A stretch of DNA of 64,000 nucleotides from Acidipropionibacterium sp. (GCA_022647765.1 JALCLH010000001.1:353480-417479); one strand, 5' to 3'. Shown: positions 49,705-60,140, counted from the first letter of the stretch. Made by a program: numbers and translations. The notes: a model not told the origin generated them from the letters alone.

Positions 49705-50631
49705 CCATGCCGGCATCGCCGCACCGTACTGGAGAGCCTGGGACAGCGGTGCGCTCATCGCGGTGACCGCTGCGGTGCGCTCGGCCCCACGGGTGGCCGC
49801 GGCCACTCGACCCCAGCCGGCCAGGACGCCGAGCTCCAGACTGCTCCACAGGGTTTTCGTCGAGGCGGCGGTCGAGGGGGTCGCGGGCATGGGATACCCG
49901 GGCAGCAGTGGGGTGGGGGTGGCCGATGCGGAGCGCAGCTCGGCCCGCAGCCGCGCCCGTTCGAGGTTGACCTCGCTGAGCCGCTCGAGTCCGTCCTCGC
50001 GCAGCGGATCACTGGCGGGCAGCCGTCCGATGCCCCACTCCAGGCCCGTCGCCAGATCGTTGAGACGGCTCAGCAGCACCTGCCGGGCGGCAACCGCCGG
50101 TTCGGCGGGCAGCGTCACCGGATACACCTGGCCGGTCTGCGGGGCGGGACCGGAAGCGGTGATCGTGGTGCAGAAGCAGGACAGGCTGGCCCACAGCAGG
50201 GACATCCCGGAGTCGGCGGCCTGCCCTGCGGTCCTCAGATAGTCCTTGCCGGCGGTGCGTTCGGCGGCCAGCAGCTGGGCGGCGGAGACCTTCGCGACGC
50301 CCGGACTGGCACTGGGCGAGGGAACCGGGATCACCGGAGTGGTGTCGGCATTGCGGCCGGCCAGCGGATCGGCCTGGGCCAGCACGGTGGCGTGGCCGAG
50401 GTGCGCGGCGGCGATCCCGGCCAGTCCGGCCGAGCGGGCCAGATCCGCCAGGGAGGCCTCGGTGGAGACCGCGGCGCGCCGCTCGGCGGTGACCTGCGGC
50501 GTCGGAGACGGGGAGGTGCGAGCCTCGGTGCCGACCAGCGGGGAGACCCGGTAGCAGCCGGTCAGCCCCAGAGGCACCAGCGAGAGCCCCACTGCCAGGA
50601 CCGCTCGTCTGCTGGGGGTGCCGAAGGTCAT
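49690..50631 (-). CDS. Lipoprotein with DUF4439-like ferritin-type domain
   Basis: A 313-residue secreted lipoprotein. The signal peptide ends in the lipobox LTGC, with twin arginines before the hydrophobic core (SRRAVLAVG), so Tat export is possible. Residues 60-130 are low-complexity; the C-terminal part (from about residue 175) is helical and resembles DUF4439, a ferritin-like domain often encoded beside rimP-nusA in actinobacteria. Function is unknown. It is divergent from rimP. Confidence 0.78.
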   Translation of the reverse strand: MTFGTPSRRAVLAVGLSLVPLGLTGCYRVSPLVGTEARTSPSPTPQVTAERRAAVSTEASLADLARSAGLAGIAAAHLGHATVLAQADPLAGRNADTTPVIPVPSPSASPGVAKVSAAQLLAAERTAGKDYLRTAGQAADSGMSLLWASLSCFCTTITASGPAPQTGQVYPVTLPAEPAVAARQVLLSRLNDLATGLEWGIGRLPASDPLREDGLERLSEVNLERARLRAELRSASATPTPLLPGYPMPATPSTAASTKTLWSSLELGVLAGWGRVAAATRGAERTAAVTAMSAPLSQALQYGAAMPAWPGWV

Positions 50632-50638
50632 GGCTGCA

Positions 50639-50644
50639 AGGGTA
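50639..50644 (-). promoter_or_regulatory. Leaderless -10 box for the lipoprotein
   Basis: On the minus strand TACCCT ends 7 nt before ATG 50631. Confidence 0.45.
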
Positions 50645-50700
50645 TCGGTCGTCTCGTAGTATGGCGTCCACAACCGCAATCACAACAGGATGAGGCAGGG

Positions 50701-51228
50701 ATGAACGAGAACCAGCTCACGGACGTCGTCGAGCCGCTGCTCGCGCAGTTCGGCATGGAGCTCGACAAGTTGGAGGTCGTCTCGGCCGGACGCCGCCGGC
50801 TGGTGCGCATCACCGTCGACGGGGACGGTGCCGACGGCCACGGACCCGGTCTGGACGAGATCGGCCAGGCCTCCGCCGCGATCTCCAGAACCCTCGACGA
50901 GTCCACCCAGACCGGTCAGGCGCCCTACACCCTCGAGGTCACCTCTCGCGGCGTCTCGACTCCCCTGAGCAAGCCGCGCCACTACCGGCGCAACCTCGGC
51001 CGCCTGCTGGCCGTCACCCTCGAGCCGGTCGATGGGGCGAAGCCCGAGAAGCTCACCGGACGGATCACCGCGTCCACCGAGACCACCGTCACCCTGGAGG
51101 TGCCGGCCCCCGGCTCCAAACCGCACAAGCCGCTCACGGCCAGCCGTGAGATCCCGCTCGACCAGATCCGGCGCGCCGTCGTGCAGGTCGAGCTCAACCG
51201 CAAGCCTGAGAATTCTGAGGAGAACTGA
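50701..51228 (+). CDS. rimP: Ribosome maturation factor RimP
   Basis: Needed for 30S assembly. It has 175 residues with the N-terminal alpha/beta domain (LVRITVDGDG, DEIGQASAAISRTLD) and YTLEVTSRGVSTPL, then the SH3-like domain. It is first in the rimP-nusA-ylxR-infB-rbfA series. A TAGTAT box at 50657 may be its promoter. Confidence 0.95.
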   Translation: MNENQLTDVVEPLLAQFGMELDKLEVVSAGRRRLVRITVDGDGADGHGPGLDEIGQASAAISRTLDESTQTGQAPYTLEVTSRGVSTPLSKPRHYRRNLGRLLAVTLEPVDGAKPEKLTGRITASTETTVTLEVPAPGSKPHKPLTASREIPLDQIRRAVVQVELNRKPENSEEN

Positions 51229-51229
51229 G

Positions 51230-52222
51230 ATGGATATCGATCTGGCCGCGCTGCGGATGATCGAGCGCGAGAAGGAGATTCCCCTCGACTACCTCGTGGA
51301 GACCCTCGAGGACGCCCTGCTCAATGCCTACGCCAAGACCGAGCACCCGGTGACGGGCGCCCGGGTGGAGCTGGACCGCAAGACCGGCAATGTCGCGGTG
51401 ATGGTGCCCGAGACCAATGAGGAGGGGGAGATCATCGGCTGGTCCGACGGCACCCCCTCCGACTTCGGCCGGGTGGCCGCGTCCACCGCCCGCCAGGTGA
51501 TCTTCCAGCGGCTCAGGGAGGCCGAGGACGAGCAGAAGTACGGCCAGTTCCAGGCCGTGGAGGGGGATGTCGTGACCGGCGTCGTCCAGCAGTCCTACCG
51601 GGACAACCGGACGGTGCGCGTCGACCTCGGCGCGATCGAGGCCATCATGCCGCCGGCCGAGCAGGTCCCCGGCGAGAAGTACACCCACGGACGCCGGCTG
51701 CGGGTCTACGTGGTCGCGGTCCGCAAGGAGGTCCGGGGCCCACAGGTGGTCGTCTCGCGCACCCACCCCAACCTGGTCCGCAAGCTCTTCGCCCTCGAGG
51801 TGCCCGAGATCGAGCAGGGAGTCGTCGAGATCAAGGCGCTGGCCCGGGAGGCCGGCCACCGCTCGAAGATCGCCGTCACCTCGCACAATCCCGATGTCTC
51901 CGCCAAGGGGGCCTGCATCGGCCCGATGGGCCAGCGGGTCCGCGCGGTGATGCACGAGCTGGACGACGAGAAGATCGACATCATCGACTGGTCCGAGGAT
52001 CCGGCCACATTCGTGGGGGCCGCGCTGTCCCCGGCGAAGGTCAAGAGCGTCACCGTCGTCGACCCCGTCACCCGCTCCACCCGGGTGATCGTGCCCGACT
52101 ACCAGCTCTCCCTGGCGATCGGCCGGGAGGGGCAGAACGCCCGGCTGGCCAACCGGCTCACCGGCTGGCGCATCGACATCCAGCCCGACAACCCCGTCGG
52201 CCCCGCCCCCGACCAGCGGTGA
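51230..52222 (+). CDS. nusA: Transcription elongation factor NusA
   Basis: Modulates pausing, termination and antitermination. It has 330 residues: the N-terminal RNAP-binding domain, the S1 domain (VEGDVVTGVVQQ), and two KH domains ending GREGQNARLANRLTGWRIDI (core GREGQNARLA). As in other actinobacteria the C-terminal acidic repeats are absent. It begins two bases after the rimP stop. Confidence 0.96.
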   Translation: MDIDLAALRMIEREKEIPLDYLVETLEDALLNAYAKTEHPVTGARVELDRKTGNVAVMVPETNEEGEIIGWSDGTPSDFGRVAASTARQVIFQRLREAEDEQKYGQFQAVEGDVVTGVVQQSYRDNRTVRVDLGAIEAIMPPAEQVPGEKYTHGRRLRVYVVAVRKEVRGPQVVVSRTHPNLVRKLFALEVPEIEQGVVEIKALAREAGHRSKIAVTSHNPDVSAKGACIGPMGQRVRAVMHELDDEKIDIIDWSEDPATFVGAALSPAKVKSVTVVDPVTRSTRVIVPDYQLSLAIGREGQNARLANRLTGWRIDIQPDNPVGPAPDQR

Positions 52223-52488
52223 GCGTGGCGGGGGAGCGACGCCCCGAGCGCACCTGCGTCGGCTGCCGCCAGAAGGGCGACCCGGCGACCATGGTCCGCT
52301 TCGTGCTGGTCCGCGGCCAGGGCTTCCGCCCGACGGTCCGGCTCGACCCGACCTCCACGGCGCCCGGTCGCGGCGCACACCTGCACCCGGATCCGCAGTG
52401 CTGGGCGGCCGCCCGGCGAGGCGGCTTCGCCCGGTCCTTCCGGCAACGGGTGCAGGTGGAGGCTCCCGAGGTCGACTGGCTGCGGTAG
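52219..52488 (+). CDS. ylxR: YlxR family RNA-binding protein
   Basis: An 89-residue protein with the signature RTCVGCRQKGD and GRGAHLHPDPQC, the fold recently linked to RNase P modulation (RnpM) in Firmicutes. The GTG start overlaps the nusA stop by four bases. Confidence 0.92.
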   Translation: MSVAGERRPERTCVGCRQKGDPATMVRFVLVRGQGFRPTVRLDPTSTAPGRGAHLHPDPQCWAAARRGGFARSFRQRVQVEAPEVDWLR

Positions 52489-52513
52489 GCGCAGGAGATC
52501 GAAGACGCCGGAA

Positions 52514-52542
52514 TTGGCTGGGACCGTCATGTTCGGTATGCT
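52514..52542 (+). promoter_or_regulatory. Internal promoter of infB
   Basis: TTGGCT (52514-52519) and TATGCT (52537-52542) are 17 bp apart in the 235-bp gap before infB. A hairpin GTTGGC-CCGA-GCCAAC lies at 52685-52700, just before the ribosome site GAAGGAGAG. The long leader suggests separate control of infB. Confidence 0.55.
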
Positions 52543-52723
52543 CGGCAACGCATGTCTTCCGGAAATCACCGGAGACCTCACCGAACTATGCCCTTCTCCC
52601 GACGGAGCCAGGGGCTGACAAGAAAGTGAGCAGTCGCTCATGACCACTCGATGAGTACGCATCAATGAGCAATCGCAACATCTAGTTGGCCCGAGCCAAC
52701 ACGGCCGGGTCCGAAGGAGAGTA

Positions 52724-55700
52724 GTGGCCAAGGTCCGTGTCTATGAGCTTGCAAAAGAGCTCGGACTGACAAGTAAGCAGCTTCTGGGGAAGCTGGGCGA
52801 TATGGGAGAGTTCGTCCGCTCAGCCTCCTCAACCATCGAGGCGCCGGTTGTCCGGCGCGTTCGAGATCAGTACAAGAACGCCGCTCAGGGCGGGGACGCC
52901 GGCACCGCGAAGCCGGCCTCGCATCCCCATTCCGGTGGCGCCAAGCCCGGCCAGGGGCTTCATCACGCCGCCGGGCAGCATCATTCCGCCGAGCACGGCG
53001 GCACCGCGACGAGCCCCGCCGCGGACGAGGGCGCCCACCAGGAGTCCCCCTCGCATGCCGATGGGCCGCATCCGGTCCCCGGCCCCCATCCGACCCCGCT
53101 GTCGGCGCGGTCGAAGGGATTCAACGCGGCCCCGAGCGGTTCCTCGGCGGCCCGCACCAGCGTCACCCCGCGTCCCGGGCTCGTCAAGCCCGGTCCGCAC
53201 TCGCAGAGCACCGGTCATCCCGGCACCACCGGCACCTCGAAGGATGCCGGCGGCCGACGGGGTCAGGGCGGCGGGCACGCCACCCCGGGGAAGCCCCGCA
53301 GCGGCTCGGCCGGCACCGCGTCGACCTCGGGAACTCATTCGGGCCCGGGAACTCATCCGACTCCGCGCACCGCTCCGGTCAAGGGAGCGCCGCACCCGGG
53401 CCCGCGTCCGGGCGGATCGCGCGCCGGATCTACCGGCGGTCTGCCATCCGGCGCCAGGCCGGGCCCCAAGCCCGGTGCGCGTCACGGCTCGGGCCCGCGC
53501 CCGGGCAACAACCCGTTCGCCGCCAGCCAGGGAATGGGTCAGAACCGGCGTCGCTCCGACCAGGGCGCCGGCCGTCCCGGCGGTCAGCGTCATGACGGCG
53601 CAGGCCGTTCCGGCGGAGACCGGATGCCCCGTCCCGGCGGCACCTCGGGGATTCCGCATCCGAACCCCGCGATGATGCCCAAGCACCAGTCCACCCAGAT
53701 CGGCCACACGGCCGGCGGCGGGCGGGGTCGTGGCGGCCGCGGAGGCGGTCGCAGCGGCGGCCCGGGCCGCGGCGGTTTCGGCGGCGGCAGCGCCGGCGGT
53801 GGCTTCGGAGGCGGCGGTGGCCGCGGCCCGATCGGCGGCGGCCGTGGTGGTCGCGGTGGTCGCGGCACCCAGGGCGCCTTCGGGCGCGGTGGCGCCGGTG
53901 GCCGTCGCGGTCGCAAGTCGCGCAAGCAGCGCAGGCAAGAGTTCGACGAGATGCAGGCGCCGCTGGTCGGCGGCGTGCGCGTCCACAAGGGCAACGGCCA
54001 GACCGTCCGGCTGCGTCGGGGAGCCTCGCTCACCGATCTCGCCGAGAAGATCAACGCCGAGCCGGCACAGCTGGTCCAGGTGCTGTTCAACCTGGGCGAG
54101 ATGGTGACGGCCACCCAGTCGGTCTCCGACGAGACCCTGGAGATCCTCGGCACCGAGCTGGACTACAAGATCCAGGTCGTCTCCCCCGAGGACGAGGACC
54201 GCGAGCTGCTGGAGTCCTTCGACCTGGAGTTCGGAGAGAACGAGGGCGGCGAGGAGGACCTCGCACCGCGTCCCCCGGTCGTCACCGTGATGGGCCACGT
54301 CGACCACGGCAAGACCAAGCTGCTGGACACCCTGCGCCACTCCCATGTGGTGGAGGGCGAGGCCGGCGGCATCACCCAGGCGATCGGCGCCTACCAGGTC
54401 GAGACCGAGGTCGATGGGCAGGATCGCAAGATCACCTTCATCGACACCCCCGGGCACGAGGCCTTCACGGCCATGCGTGCCCGCGGCGCCCAGTCCACCG
54501 ATATCGCGGTGCTGGTGGTCGCGGCCGATGACGGCGTCATGCCGCAGACGGTCGAGGCTCTGAACCACGCCAAGGCGGCCGATGTGCCGATCGTGGTGGC
54601 GGTCAACAAGATCGACAAGCCGGGCGCCGATCCGGAGAAGGTGCGCGGTCAGTTGACCGAGTACGGCCTGGTCACCGAGGAGTACGGCGGCGACACCATG
54701 TTCGTCGACTGCTCCGCGAAGACCGGCGAGGGGCTCGACAGGCTCCTCGAGGCGATCGTCCTGACCGCCGACGCCGCCCTCGATCTGCGCGCCAACCCGG
54801 ACATGCCCGCTCAGGGCGTGGCCATCGAGGCGCACCTCGACAAGGGTCGCGGTGCCGTGGCGACTGCGCTGATCCAGCGCGGCACGCTGCACATCGGTGA
54901 TTCGATCGTGGCGGGTTCGGCCTACGGCCGGGTCCGGGCGCTCATCAACGACAAGGGAGACAACGTCGAGCTGGCGGCGCCGTCGGATCCGGTGCAGGTG
55001 CTCGGCCTGACCTCGGTGCCCGGCGCCGGCGACAACTTCCTGGTCGTCGAGGACGACCGGATGGCTCGTCAGATCGCCGAGAAGCGGGAGGCGCGGATGC
55101 GCGCCGCCCGCCAGGCCAAGTCGTCGCGCCGCAAGACCCTCGACGAGCTGTTCGATCAGCTGGAGAAGGGCGAGACGCAGGAGCTGCTGCTCATCCTCAA
55201 GGGCGACGGCGCCGGTTCGGTGGAGGCCATGGAGGACGCCCTGGCCAAGATCGACGTCGGCGACGAGGTGGAGCTGCGGGTCATCGACCGCGGTGTCGGT
55301 GCCATCACCGAGACCAACGTCGACCTGGCTGCGGCCTCCAACGCCGTCATCATCGGCTTCAACGTGCGCCCGACGGCGCACGCCGCCAAGATGGCCGACG
55401 AGGAGAACGTCGACATCCGGTATTACTCGGTGATCTACGACGCGATCGACGATATCGAGGCCGCCCTGAAGGGCATGCTGAAGCCGATCTACGAGGAGAA
55501 GTCCCTGGGTACTGCCGAGATCCGGCAGATCTTCCGCTCCTCCAAGGTCGGCGCCATCGCGGGTTGCATGGTCACCGGCGGCACCATCCGTCGGCACGCC
55601 AAGACCCGCCTGGTGCGCGACGGCGTGGTGGTCATCGATACCGAGATCAACACCCTGCAGCGGGAGAAGGACGCCGTCACCGAGGTGCGGGAGGGGTTCG

Positions 55701-55789
55701 AATGCGGTCTTACGCTGACGAACTACTCCGACATCCACGAGGGCGACGAGCTGCAGTGCTACGAGATGGTCGAGAAGCCCCGCGAGTGA
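52724..55789 (+). CDS. infB: Translation initiation factor IF-2
   Basis: GTPase that brings initiator tRNA to the 30S subunit. It has 1021 residues. Residues 1-55 form the IF2N module ([17 protein letters not shown]). About 350 residues of Gly/Pro/Arg-rich low-complexity sequence follow, including a Gly-Arg segment near 330-400. The G domain has GHVDHGKTK near 523, DTPGHEAF near 572 and NKID near 627, followed by domains II-IV. The start is GTG. The linker is long even for actinobacteria. Confidence 0.97.
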   Translation: MAKVRVYELAKELGLTSKQLLGKLGDMGEFVRSASSTIEAPVVRRVRDQYKNAAQGGDAGTAKPASHPHSGGAKPGQGLHHAAGQHHSAEHGGTATSPAADEGAHQESPSHADGPHPVPGPHPTPLSARSKGFNAAPSGSSAARTSVTPRPGLVKPGPHSQSTGHPGTTGTSKDAGGRRGQGGGHATPGKPRSGSAGTASTSGTHSGPGTHPTPRTAPVKGAPHPGPRPGGSRAGSTGGLPSGARPGPKPGARHGSGPRPGNNPFAASQGMGQNRRRSDQGAGRPGGQRHDGAGRSGGDRMPRPGGTSGIPHPNPAMMPKHQSTQIGHTAGGGRGRGGRGGGRSGGPGRGGFGGGSAGGGFGGGGGRGPIGGGRGGRGGRGTQGAFGRGGAGGRRGRKSRKQRRQEFDEMQAPLVGGVRVHKGNGQTVRLRRGASLTDLAEKINAEPAQLVQVLFNLGEMVTATQSVSDETLEILGTELDYKIQVVSPEDEDRELLESFDLEFGENEGGEEDLAPRPPVVTVMGHVDHGKTKLLDTLRHSHVVEGEAGGITQAIGAYQVETEVDGQDRKITFIDTPGHEAFTAMRARGAQSTDIAVLVVAADDGVMPQTVEALNHAKAADVPIVVAVNKIDKPGADPEKVRGQLTEYGLVTEEYGGDTMFVDCSAKTGEGLDRLLEAIVLTADAALDLRANPDMPAQGVAIEAHLDKGRGAVATALIQRGTLHIGDSIVAGSAYGRVRALINDKGDNVELAAPSDPVQVLGLTSVPGAGDNFLVVEDDRMARQIAEKREARMRAARQAKSSRRKTLDELFDQLEKGETQELLLILKGDGAGSVEAMEDALAKIDVGDEVELRVIDRGVGAITETNVDLAAASNAVIIGFNVRPTAHAAKMADEENVDIRYYSVIYDAIDDIEAALKGMLKPIYEEKSLGTAEIRQIFRSSKVGAIAGCMVTGGTIRRHAKTRLVRDGVVVIDTEINTLQREKDAVTEVREGFECGLTLTNYSDIHEGDELQCYEMVEKPRE

Positions 55790-55832
55790 TCGCGTAGGAA
55801 TTGGCACAGCGAGTGATCGCGTAGGAATCGGC
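55782..55832. repeat. 27-bp tandem duplication over the infB stop codon
   Basis: A 24-base sequence beginning GCGAGTGATCGCGTAGGAAT at 55782 recurs at 55809 with one difference. The first copy includes the infB TGA. The second runs into the terminator. Confidence 0.65.
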
Positions 55833-55866
55833 CCGCCCCGCTCTCCGCACGGAGGGCGGGGCGGGC
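55831..55866 (+). terminator. Terminator after infB
   Basis: Arms 55831-55846 (GCCCGCCCCGCTCTCC) and 55851-55866 pair over 16 bp with one G-U, enclosing GCAC, and TCTTCTC follows. It separates infB from rbfA, which then needs its own promoter. Confidence 0.8.
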
Positions 55867-55882
55867 TCTTCTCATTCGCGGA

Positions 55883-55888
55883 TAAGAT
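55883..55888 (+). promoter_or_regulatory. Leaderless -10 box for rbfA
   Basis: TAAGAT ends 6 nt before the rbfA ATG, downstream of the infB terminator. There is no ribosome site. Confidence 0.5.
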
Positions 55889-55894
55889 CGCGTC

Positions 55895-56336
55895 ATGACC
55901 AATCCACGTGTGGCCAAGCTGGCCGACCAGATCAAGGTCGTCGTCGCCGGGACGTTGGAGCGCAGGGTCAAGGACCCGCGGCTCGGATTCGTCACCATCA
56001 CCGAGGTGCGGCTGACCGGCGACTCCCGGGACGCCACCCTCTTCTACACCGTGCTGGGCTCCGAGCAGGACGAGGCCTCCACCGCAGCCGCCCTGGAGTC
56101 GGCCAAGGGAATGCTGCGCTCCACCGTCGGCAAGCGGCTGGGGCTGCGCTACGCGCCCACGCTCACCTTCGTGAGGGACGCCAGCTTCGAGACCGCCAAG
56201 TCCATCGAGGACCTGCTGGCCCGGGCCGCCGCCTCCGACGCCGAGGTGGCGAAGCTGGCGTCCGGGGCCTCCCACGCCGGCGAGCCCGACCCCTACCGGC
56301 GCAAGGACGGACGAGCTCGAGGACACCGAGAGCTGA
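55895..56336 (+). CDS. rbfA: Ribosome-binding factor A, frameshifted near the end
   Basis: 30S maturation factor with a KH-like fold. It has 146 residues after correction. [31 protein letters not shown] is diagnostic (core [13 protein letters not shown]). An extra G at 56309-56310 diverts the last ten codons; removing it gives [12 protein letters not shown] and a stop at 56336. It is normally coupled to infB but here has its own promoter. Confidence 0.92.
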
Positions 56337-56360
56337 GCCCTACAGCGGACGCACAGACGG

Positions 56361-56399
56361 CACTCGACCCCCGGACATCGGATGTCCGGGGGTCGAGTG
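56361..56399. terminator. Bidirectional terminator between rbfA and the PTS operon
   Basis: A perfect 19-bp inverted repeat, CACTCGACCCCCGGACATC at 56361-56379 and its complement at 56381-56399, has a single central base. In RNA it would form a long stem with a minimal loop. It lies between convergent genes and can serve both. Confidence 0.85.
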
Positions 56400-56418
56400 C
56401 TGCTCGGGAGAGGGAGGG

Positions 56419-57795
56419 TCAGCTCCACAGGCCGCCGGGGGCGAAGACCTCCTCGACCAGCTCGTCGAACCAGCCGGCCTCGCGGGCCACGTCGAGCACC
56501 GTGTAGCGGGAGCGGTAGTACATCGCCTTGGGGAAGGTGGCCTTGACGTCGGCCGCGGTCAGCCCGATGTCCTCGGGCTGGTGCGGGGCACCGGCGGCGG
56601 CCAGCTTGGCGGCGAACTCGCGGGCCGGCACCAGCTGCTCGCGCAGCCGGGGCAGGGTCTTGGGCCAGGAGTCGATGATGCGCTGCAGCCGGGCGGCGAG
56701 CTCCTCGGGGGTGACGTACTTGACGCGGGTCTCGGCGACCGCGTGGTCGGCCAGGGCGCCGTCGAAGGTGGACCGGATGTCGGCCTCCACGGCGTCCCAT
56801 GCGGGCCACTTGGCCACCGCGGCGTCGATGTCGAGGGCGGTGATGTCGCGCTCCAGGAACTTCTCGTAGAAGGCGAGCATGGCCAGGGTGCCGATGGCGA
56901 CCTTGAAGCCGTGGGAGGGCGGAACCTCCTTGTCGGCGCCGAGGTGGCCGAGCTCCCAGATGTGGGAGAAGTAGTGCTCGGCCCCGGAGGCGGGGCGGGT
57001 GCCGTCGTAGACCTGCATGGCCAGGCCCGACAGGATGAGGCCCTCGACCAGGCCGGTGTAGGCCTCGGGGATGCCGGCGGCCAGGTCGTCGGGGTGGGCC
57101 AGGGCCTGATGGACGCCGGACTGGACCAGCTCCCAGACGTGGTCGTTGATCGGCTCGACGCCGGTGGCGTCGGCCAGGATCCAGTCGGCTCCGCCGGGGA
57201 TCTTGGCGGCCAGGTCGCCGTAGCCGGAGGCGGTCATCGCGGCCGGGGCCGCGGCCGCGACGTCGAGATCGAAGACGACGACCTTGGGGGCGACGCAGTT
57301 CATGGTGACCTTGACGCCGTTGTCGGAGATGGGGGCCCCGGCGCCGGTGTAGCCGTCCATGGAGGCGGCGGTGCCGACCACCGCGTAACGGCGTCCCAGA
57401 TCCTTGGCGGCGAGCTTGGTGAGGTCGTTCATGGTGCCCGAGCCGATGGCCACCGGGACGACCTGGGCGCCGGTCTCCTTGTCGAGGGCGAGCAGCCGCT
57501 CGGCGATGGAGTGGGCGTTGTCCAGGGAGGCGTAGGGGATCGGATGGGCCGGGAAGATCAGCGGCTCGGTCAGCGGCACGCCGGCCGCCTTGAAGGATTC
57601 GGCGACCGTCTTGCCGGCGGCCTCCCAGGTGTTCTCGTCGGCGACGATCAGGACCGGCGCCAGGCTGCCGTCGGGCTGCTTGGCCAGGGCGTCGGCGATG
57701 ACGCCGCCCGCTCTGCTGGCGACCCCTCGTCCGACGTCGACGACGTCGGTGTCCCCGGCGTCGGCGACGGCTCGTGCGATGATCTCATCACTCAT
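56419..57795 (-). CDS. Glycerol-1-phosphate dehydrogenase-like (AraM/EgsA) enzyme
   Basis: A 458-residue member of the Fe/Ni/Zn-dependent dehydroquinate-synthase-like dehydrogenases. [10 protein letters not shown] is the NAD loop; [11 protein letters not shown] and the metal-ligand region [11 protein letters not shown] match AraM/EgsA proteins. It is last in the sorbitol-type PTS operon and overlaps the HPr-like gene by four bases (ATGA). A second sugar-alcohol-phosphate dehydrogenase is a fair guess; synthesis of sn-glycerol 1-phosphate is another. Substrate is not fixed by sequence. Confidence 0.8.
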   Translation of the reverse strand: MSDEIIARAVADAGDTDVVDVGRGVASRAGGVIADALAKQPDGSLAPVLIVADENTWEAAGKTVAESFKAAGVPLTEPLIFPAHPIPYASLDNAHSIAERLLALDKETGAQVVPVAIGSGTMNDLTKLAAKDLGRRYAVVGTAASMDGYTGAGAPISDNGVKVTMNCVAPKVVVFDLDVAAAAPAAMTASGYGDLAAKIPGGADWILADATGVEPINDHVWELVQSGVHQALAHPDDLAAGIPEAYTGLVEGLILSGLAMQVYDGTRPASGAEHYFSHIWELGHLGADKEVPPSHGFKVAIGTLAMLAFYEKFLERDITALDIDAAVAKWPAWDAVEADIRSTFDGALADHAVAETRVKYVTPEELAARLQRIIDSWPKTLPRLREQLVPAREFAAKLAAAGAPHQPEDIGLTAADVKATFPKAMYYRSRYTVLDVAREAGWFDELVEEVFAPGGLWS

Positions 57796-58097
57796 TCTTG
57801 GACTCCCTCATTGTGGTGTTCATCATTGTGGTGTTCAGGGGCGTCGGCGGCCCTCAGAAAGGCGCTGATGGCCTCGAGGGCCGCCGATTCGTCGAGACCG
57901 TCGGCAATCAGTTCGACGGTCTCGTCCTTGTTGATGTCCAGGGCCAGCAGGTCCGCCAGCCGTCTGAGGCTGGCGGTCCCGCTGGAGGTGCGGACGAACA
58001 CACTGGCGGAGTAGCGGGACGCCAGCAGGACCGCCTGCGCGGCGACCCGGGCATGCACTCCGGCAGGGTGTCCGATCCGCAGTGTGGTGTGAATCAC
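57792..58097 (-). CDS. HPr-like phosphocarrier protein
   Basis: A 101-residue HPr-fold protein. The active-site His is in AGVHARVA at the usual position near 15, but Val replaces the Pro that normally follows Arg. The Ser46 region (here RLADLLALDI) lacks the regulatory serine, so HPr kinase control is unlikely. The C terminus ends in a His-rich EHHNDEHHNEG from a 15-bp DNA tandem repeat. It starts with GTG overlapping the srlB stop (GTGA). It may phosphorylate this PTS specifically. Confidence 0.75.
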   Translation of the reverse strand: MIHTTLRIGHPAGVHARVAAQAVLLASRYSASVFVRTSSGTASLRRLADLLALDINKDETVELIADGLDESAALEAISAFLRAADAPEHHNDEHHNEGVQE

Positions 58098-58462
58098 GCC
58101 GACTCGATCGCAATCGTGCTGCCCGCCTGGAGGTTCGGCAGATCGCCGCTCGCGGTGACGTGCAGTGCTCCGTCCAGGCGGGGCTCCGGTGCGCCGTCGA
58201 AGACGATGGTGACGTGCCCCAGACTGTCGAGGTTGCGCTGGGCCACCTCGCCGATGGCGGTGATGGGGAAGGCCTCACCGTTGATGAGGACGGTGTCACC
58301 GACCTTGATGGTCCCGGTGCAGGTCGCCGGGGGAAGCGAGTAGCAGAAGTCGCGCAGTCCCTCGGGGGCCTGGTCGCCGAAGGTGACCAGCATCTTCTCA
58401 GCCAGGAAGGAGGAGGCCTCCGGGCCGACTGACTGAACTGTGTTGCTGTAGATGACCGCCAT
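58094..58462 (-). CDS. srlB: PTS glucitol/sorbitol EIIA component
   Basis: A 122-residue protein matching the EIIA-Gut family over its whole length (MLVTFGDQAP, LGHVTIVFDG). The expected phosphoacceptor His at position 43, in the CxxH context of the family, is Leu here (FCYSL, codon CTT at 58334-58336). If real, the protein cannot accept phosphate at the usual site. CTT is a rare codon in this GC-rich sequence, so a base error is possible, but the frame is intact. Confidence 0.87.
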   Translation of the reverse strand: MAVIYSNTVQSVGPEASSFLAEKMLVTFGDQAPEGLRDFCYSLPPATCTGTIKVGDTVLINGEAFPITAIGEVAQRNLDSLGHVTIVFDGAPEPRLDGALHVTASGDLPNLQAGSTIAIESA

Positions 58463-58497
58463 GATGGTATTTCTCCAGGTTGTGATTGGAATGTGTA

Positions 58498-59556
58498 TCA
58501 GGACGCGTACAGGCCGATGCTGGCGAGCCAGCCGACCGCCACGCGCGGAACACCGTTGAGGAATCGGGAGTAGAGCACGGCCGGTACGCCGATCTCGATG
58601 GTCTCGGGCTTGGCCTCGGCAAGACCCATGCCGACCGGGATGAAGTCGCAGGCGTTCTGGGTGTTGATGGCGAACAGCGCCGGGAGGGCGAGGCTCGGGT
58701 GGATGTGGCCCTTGCCGATCTCGACGCCGATGAGGGTTCCGATGACCTGCCCGATCACAGCTCCGGGCCCCAGCAGCGGGGACAGGAAGGGCAGCGAGCA
58801 GATGAGTCCGAGGACCATCAGGCCGATGCCGTTGCCGGCCAGAGGAGCCAGCAGCTTGGAGAACCAGTTGCCGAATCCCGAGGCGTTGATGATGCCGATG
58901 AGCATGGCCACGAAGCCCATGAACGGGATGATCGTGGTGAGCATGGTCTGGACGGCGTCGCGAGCGGCCTGGAAGAAGGTCGAGATGACGCGACCGGCGC
59001 CCAGGCCGATCTTCTCCATCACGCTCTTGTTCTTCTTGGCGGCCACCGTCTCGGAGATCTTCTTGTCGGAGGACCACTCGCCCTGCACGGTGCCGCGGGA
59101 ACCGGACTTGGAGCTGGACGAGTCGTCCGCCGCAGCGGTGCTCGCCGCGGCGGAAGCCGCAACGGCCGCCTCGGCGGCGTCTCCGGCGAGCTGCACCTGA
59201 TCGATGTCGACCGCGGAGACGTAGATGCTCTCGTTGATGTACTTGGCCATCGGGCCGGTCTTCCCGGTGGGAAGCACGTTCATGGTCGGAATACCCTTCT
59301 TCGGGTAGATTCCGCACCGCAGCGTGCCACCGCAGTCGATGACGACGGCCATCGTCTCCTCGTCGGGAACCGCGCTGGTGAAGCCGTTGACGGCCTCGGC
59401 GCCGGTGAGCTCGACGATGCGGTCCACGACCGGGGGCTTCATGCCGCCGCCGACGATGTAGACCAGCTTGTGCTTCTCAGGAGTCGGGGTGATGGTGAGG
59501 GGTCCGCCGTAGCCGCCATTGCCACGCGAGACGATGATGGAATGGAATTCGGTCAT
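58498..59556 (-). CDS. srlE: PTS glucitol/sorbitol EIIBC component
   Basis: A 352-residue protein. The N-terminal B domain has the phosphorylated Cys in [18 protein letters not shown] flexible Ala/Ser-rich linker spans about 130-165, and the C domain begins near 190 with several membrane helices ([33 protein letters not shown]). It takes up and phosphorylates sorbitol together with srlA and srlB. It follows srlA after five bases. Confidence 0.94.
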   Translation of the reverse strand: MTEFHSIIVSRGNGGYGGPLTITPTPEKHKLVYIVGGGMKPPVVDRIVELTGAEAVNGFTSAVPDEETMAVVIDCGGTLRCGIYPKKGIPTMNVLPTGKTGPMAKYINESIYVSAVDIDQVQLAGDAAEAAVAASAAASTAAADDSSSSKSGSRGTVQGEWSSDKKISETVAAKKNKSVMEKIGLGAGRVISTFFQAARDAVQTMLTTIIPFMGFVAMLIGIINASGFGNWFSKLLAPLAGNGIGLMVLGLICSLPFLSPLLGPGAVIGQVIGTLIGVEIGKGHIHPSLALPALFAINTQNACDFIPVGMGLAEAKPETIEIGVPAVLYSRFLNGVPRVAVGWLASIGLYAS

Positions 59557-59561
59557 TGCTC

Positions 59562-60140
59562 TCAGGCCTCCGCCATCTGGTTGACGTGGATGATCTCCCC
59601 GTCAACGGTCTTCGGCAGGATGATGCCCTGCTGCTTGCTGACATAGCGAGTGGTGAAATCGGTCACCCAGCCGCCGACGAAGTTCATCAGCGCGCCGACC
59701 AGCAGGTACCGGATCGCCAGGGGCCCGGTCGGAAGTCCGAGTGTGGTGATTCCCTGGGCGATTCCGAGCCAGATGAACAGCTCGGCCGGGTTGATGTGCG
59801 GGAAGACGCCGTTGCTGGTGTGGCAGAACTGCGCCGTGGCGGCGTAGTAGCCGGGCTTGTAGCGCTCGGGGAGGAACCGGCCGAGGGTGAACACGGCCGG
59901 GTTGCAGAGCATGAATGCTCCGACGAACGGGAGCAGCAGGTAGCGGCTGAGGATGTTCTTCCCGGCCTTCTGCGCAAAGCCGTTGATGCGATCTTCTCCG
60001 ATGAGCTGGATCAACGAGTTCATCGCAATGAGAAGCATGAGCACCACTGGCACGATGCTGCCCATCCAGGCGATGAACGTCTTTGCTCCTGTCTGGAACA
60101 GGCCGATGAACCATTCAGCGGCCGAGACCACGTAATTCAT
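59562..60140 (-). CDS. srlA: PTS glucitol/sorbitol EIIC2 component
   Basis: A 192-residue membrane protein of the EIIC2-Gut family with [32 protein letters not shown] N-terminal helices (core [12 protein letters not shown]), [24 protein letters not shown] and [16 protein letters not shown] 60140 is chosen because AAGGAG lies six bases upstream; the next ATG upstream touches that site. Confidence 0.94.
   Translation of the reverse strand: MNYVVSAAEWFIGLFQTGAKTFIAWMGSIVPVVLMLLIAMNSLIQLIGEDRINGFAQKAGKNILSRYLLLPFVGAFMLCNPAVFTLGRFLPERYKPGYYAATAQFCHTSNGVFPHINPAELFIWLGIAQGITTLGLPTGPLAIRYLLVGALMNFVGGWVTDFTTRYVSKQQGIILPKTVDGEIIHVNQMAEA

Noticed and set aside
52829..56809. A 1326-codon open frame on the minus strand, opposite infB and rbfA
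   Set aside because: It is antisense to well-conserved genes, has no domain or ribosome site, and is a by-product of the GC-rich third positions and low-complexity sequence of infB. Other long antisense frames in the window were dropped for the same reason.
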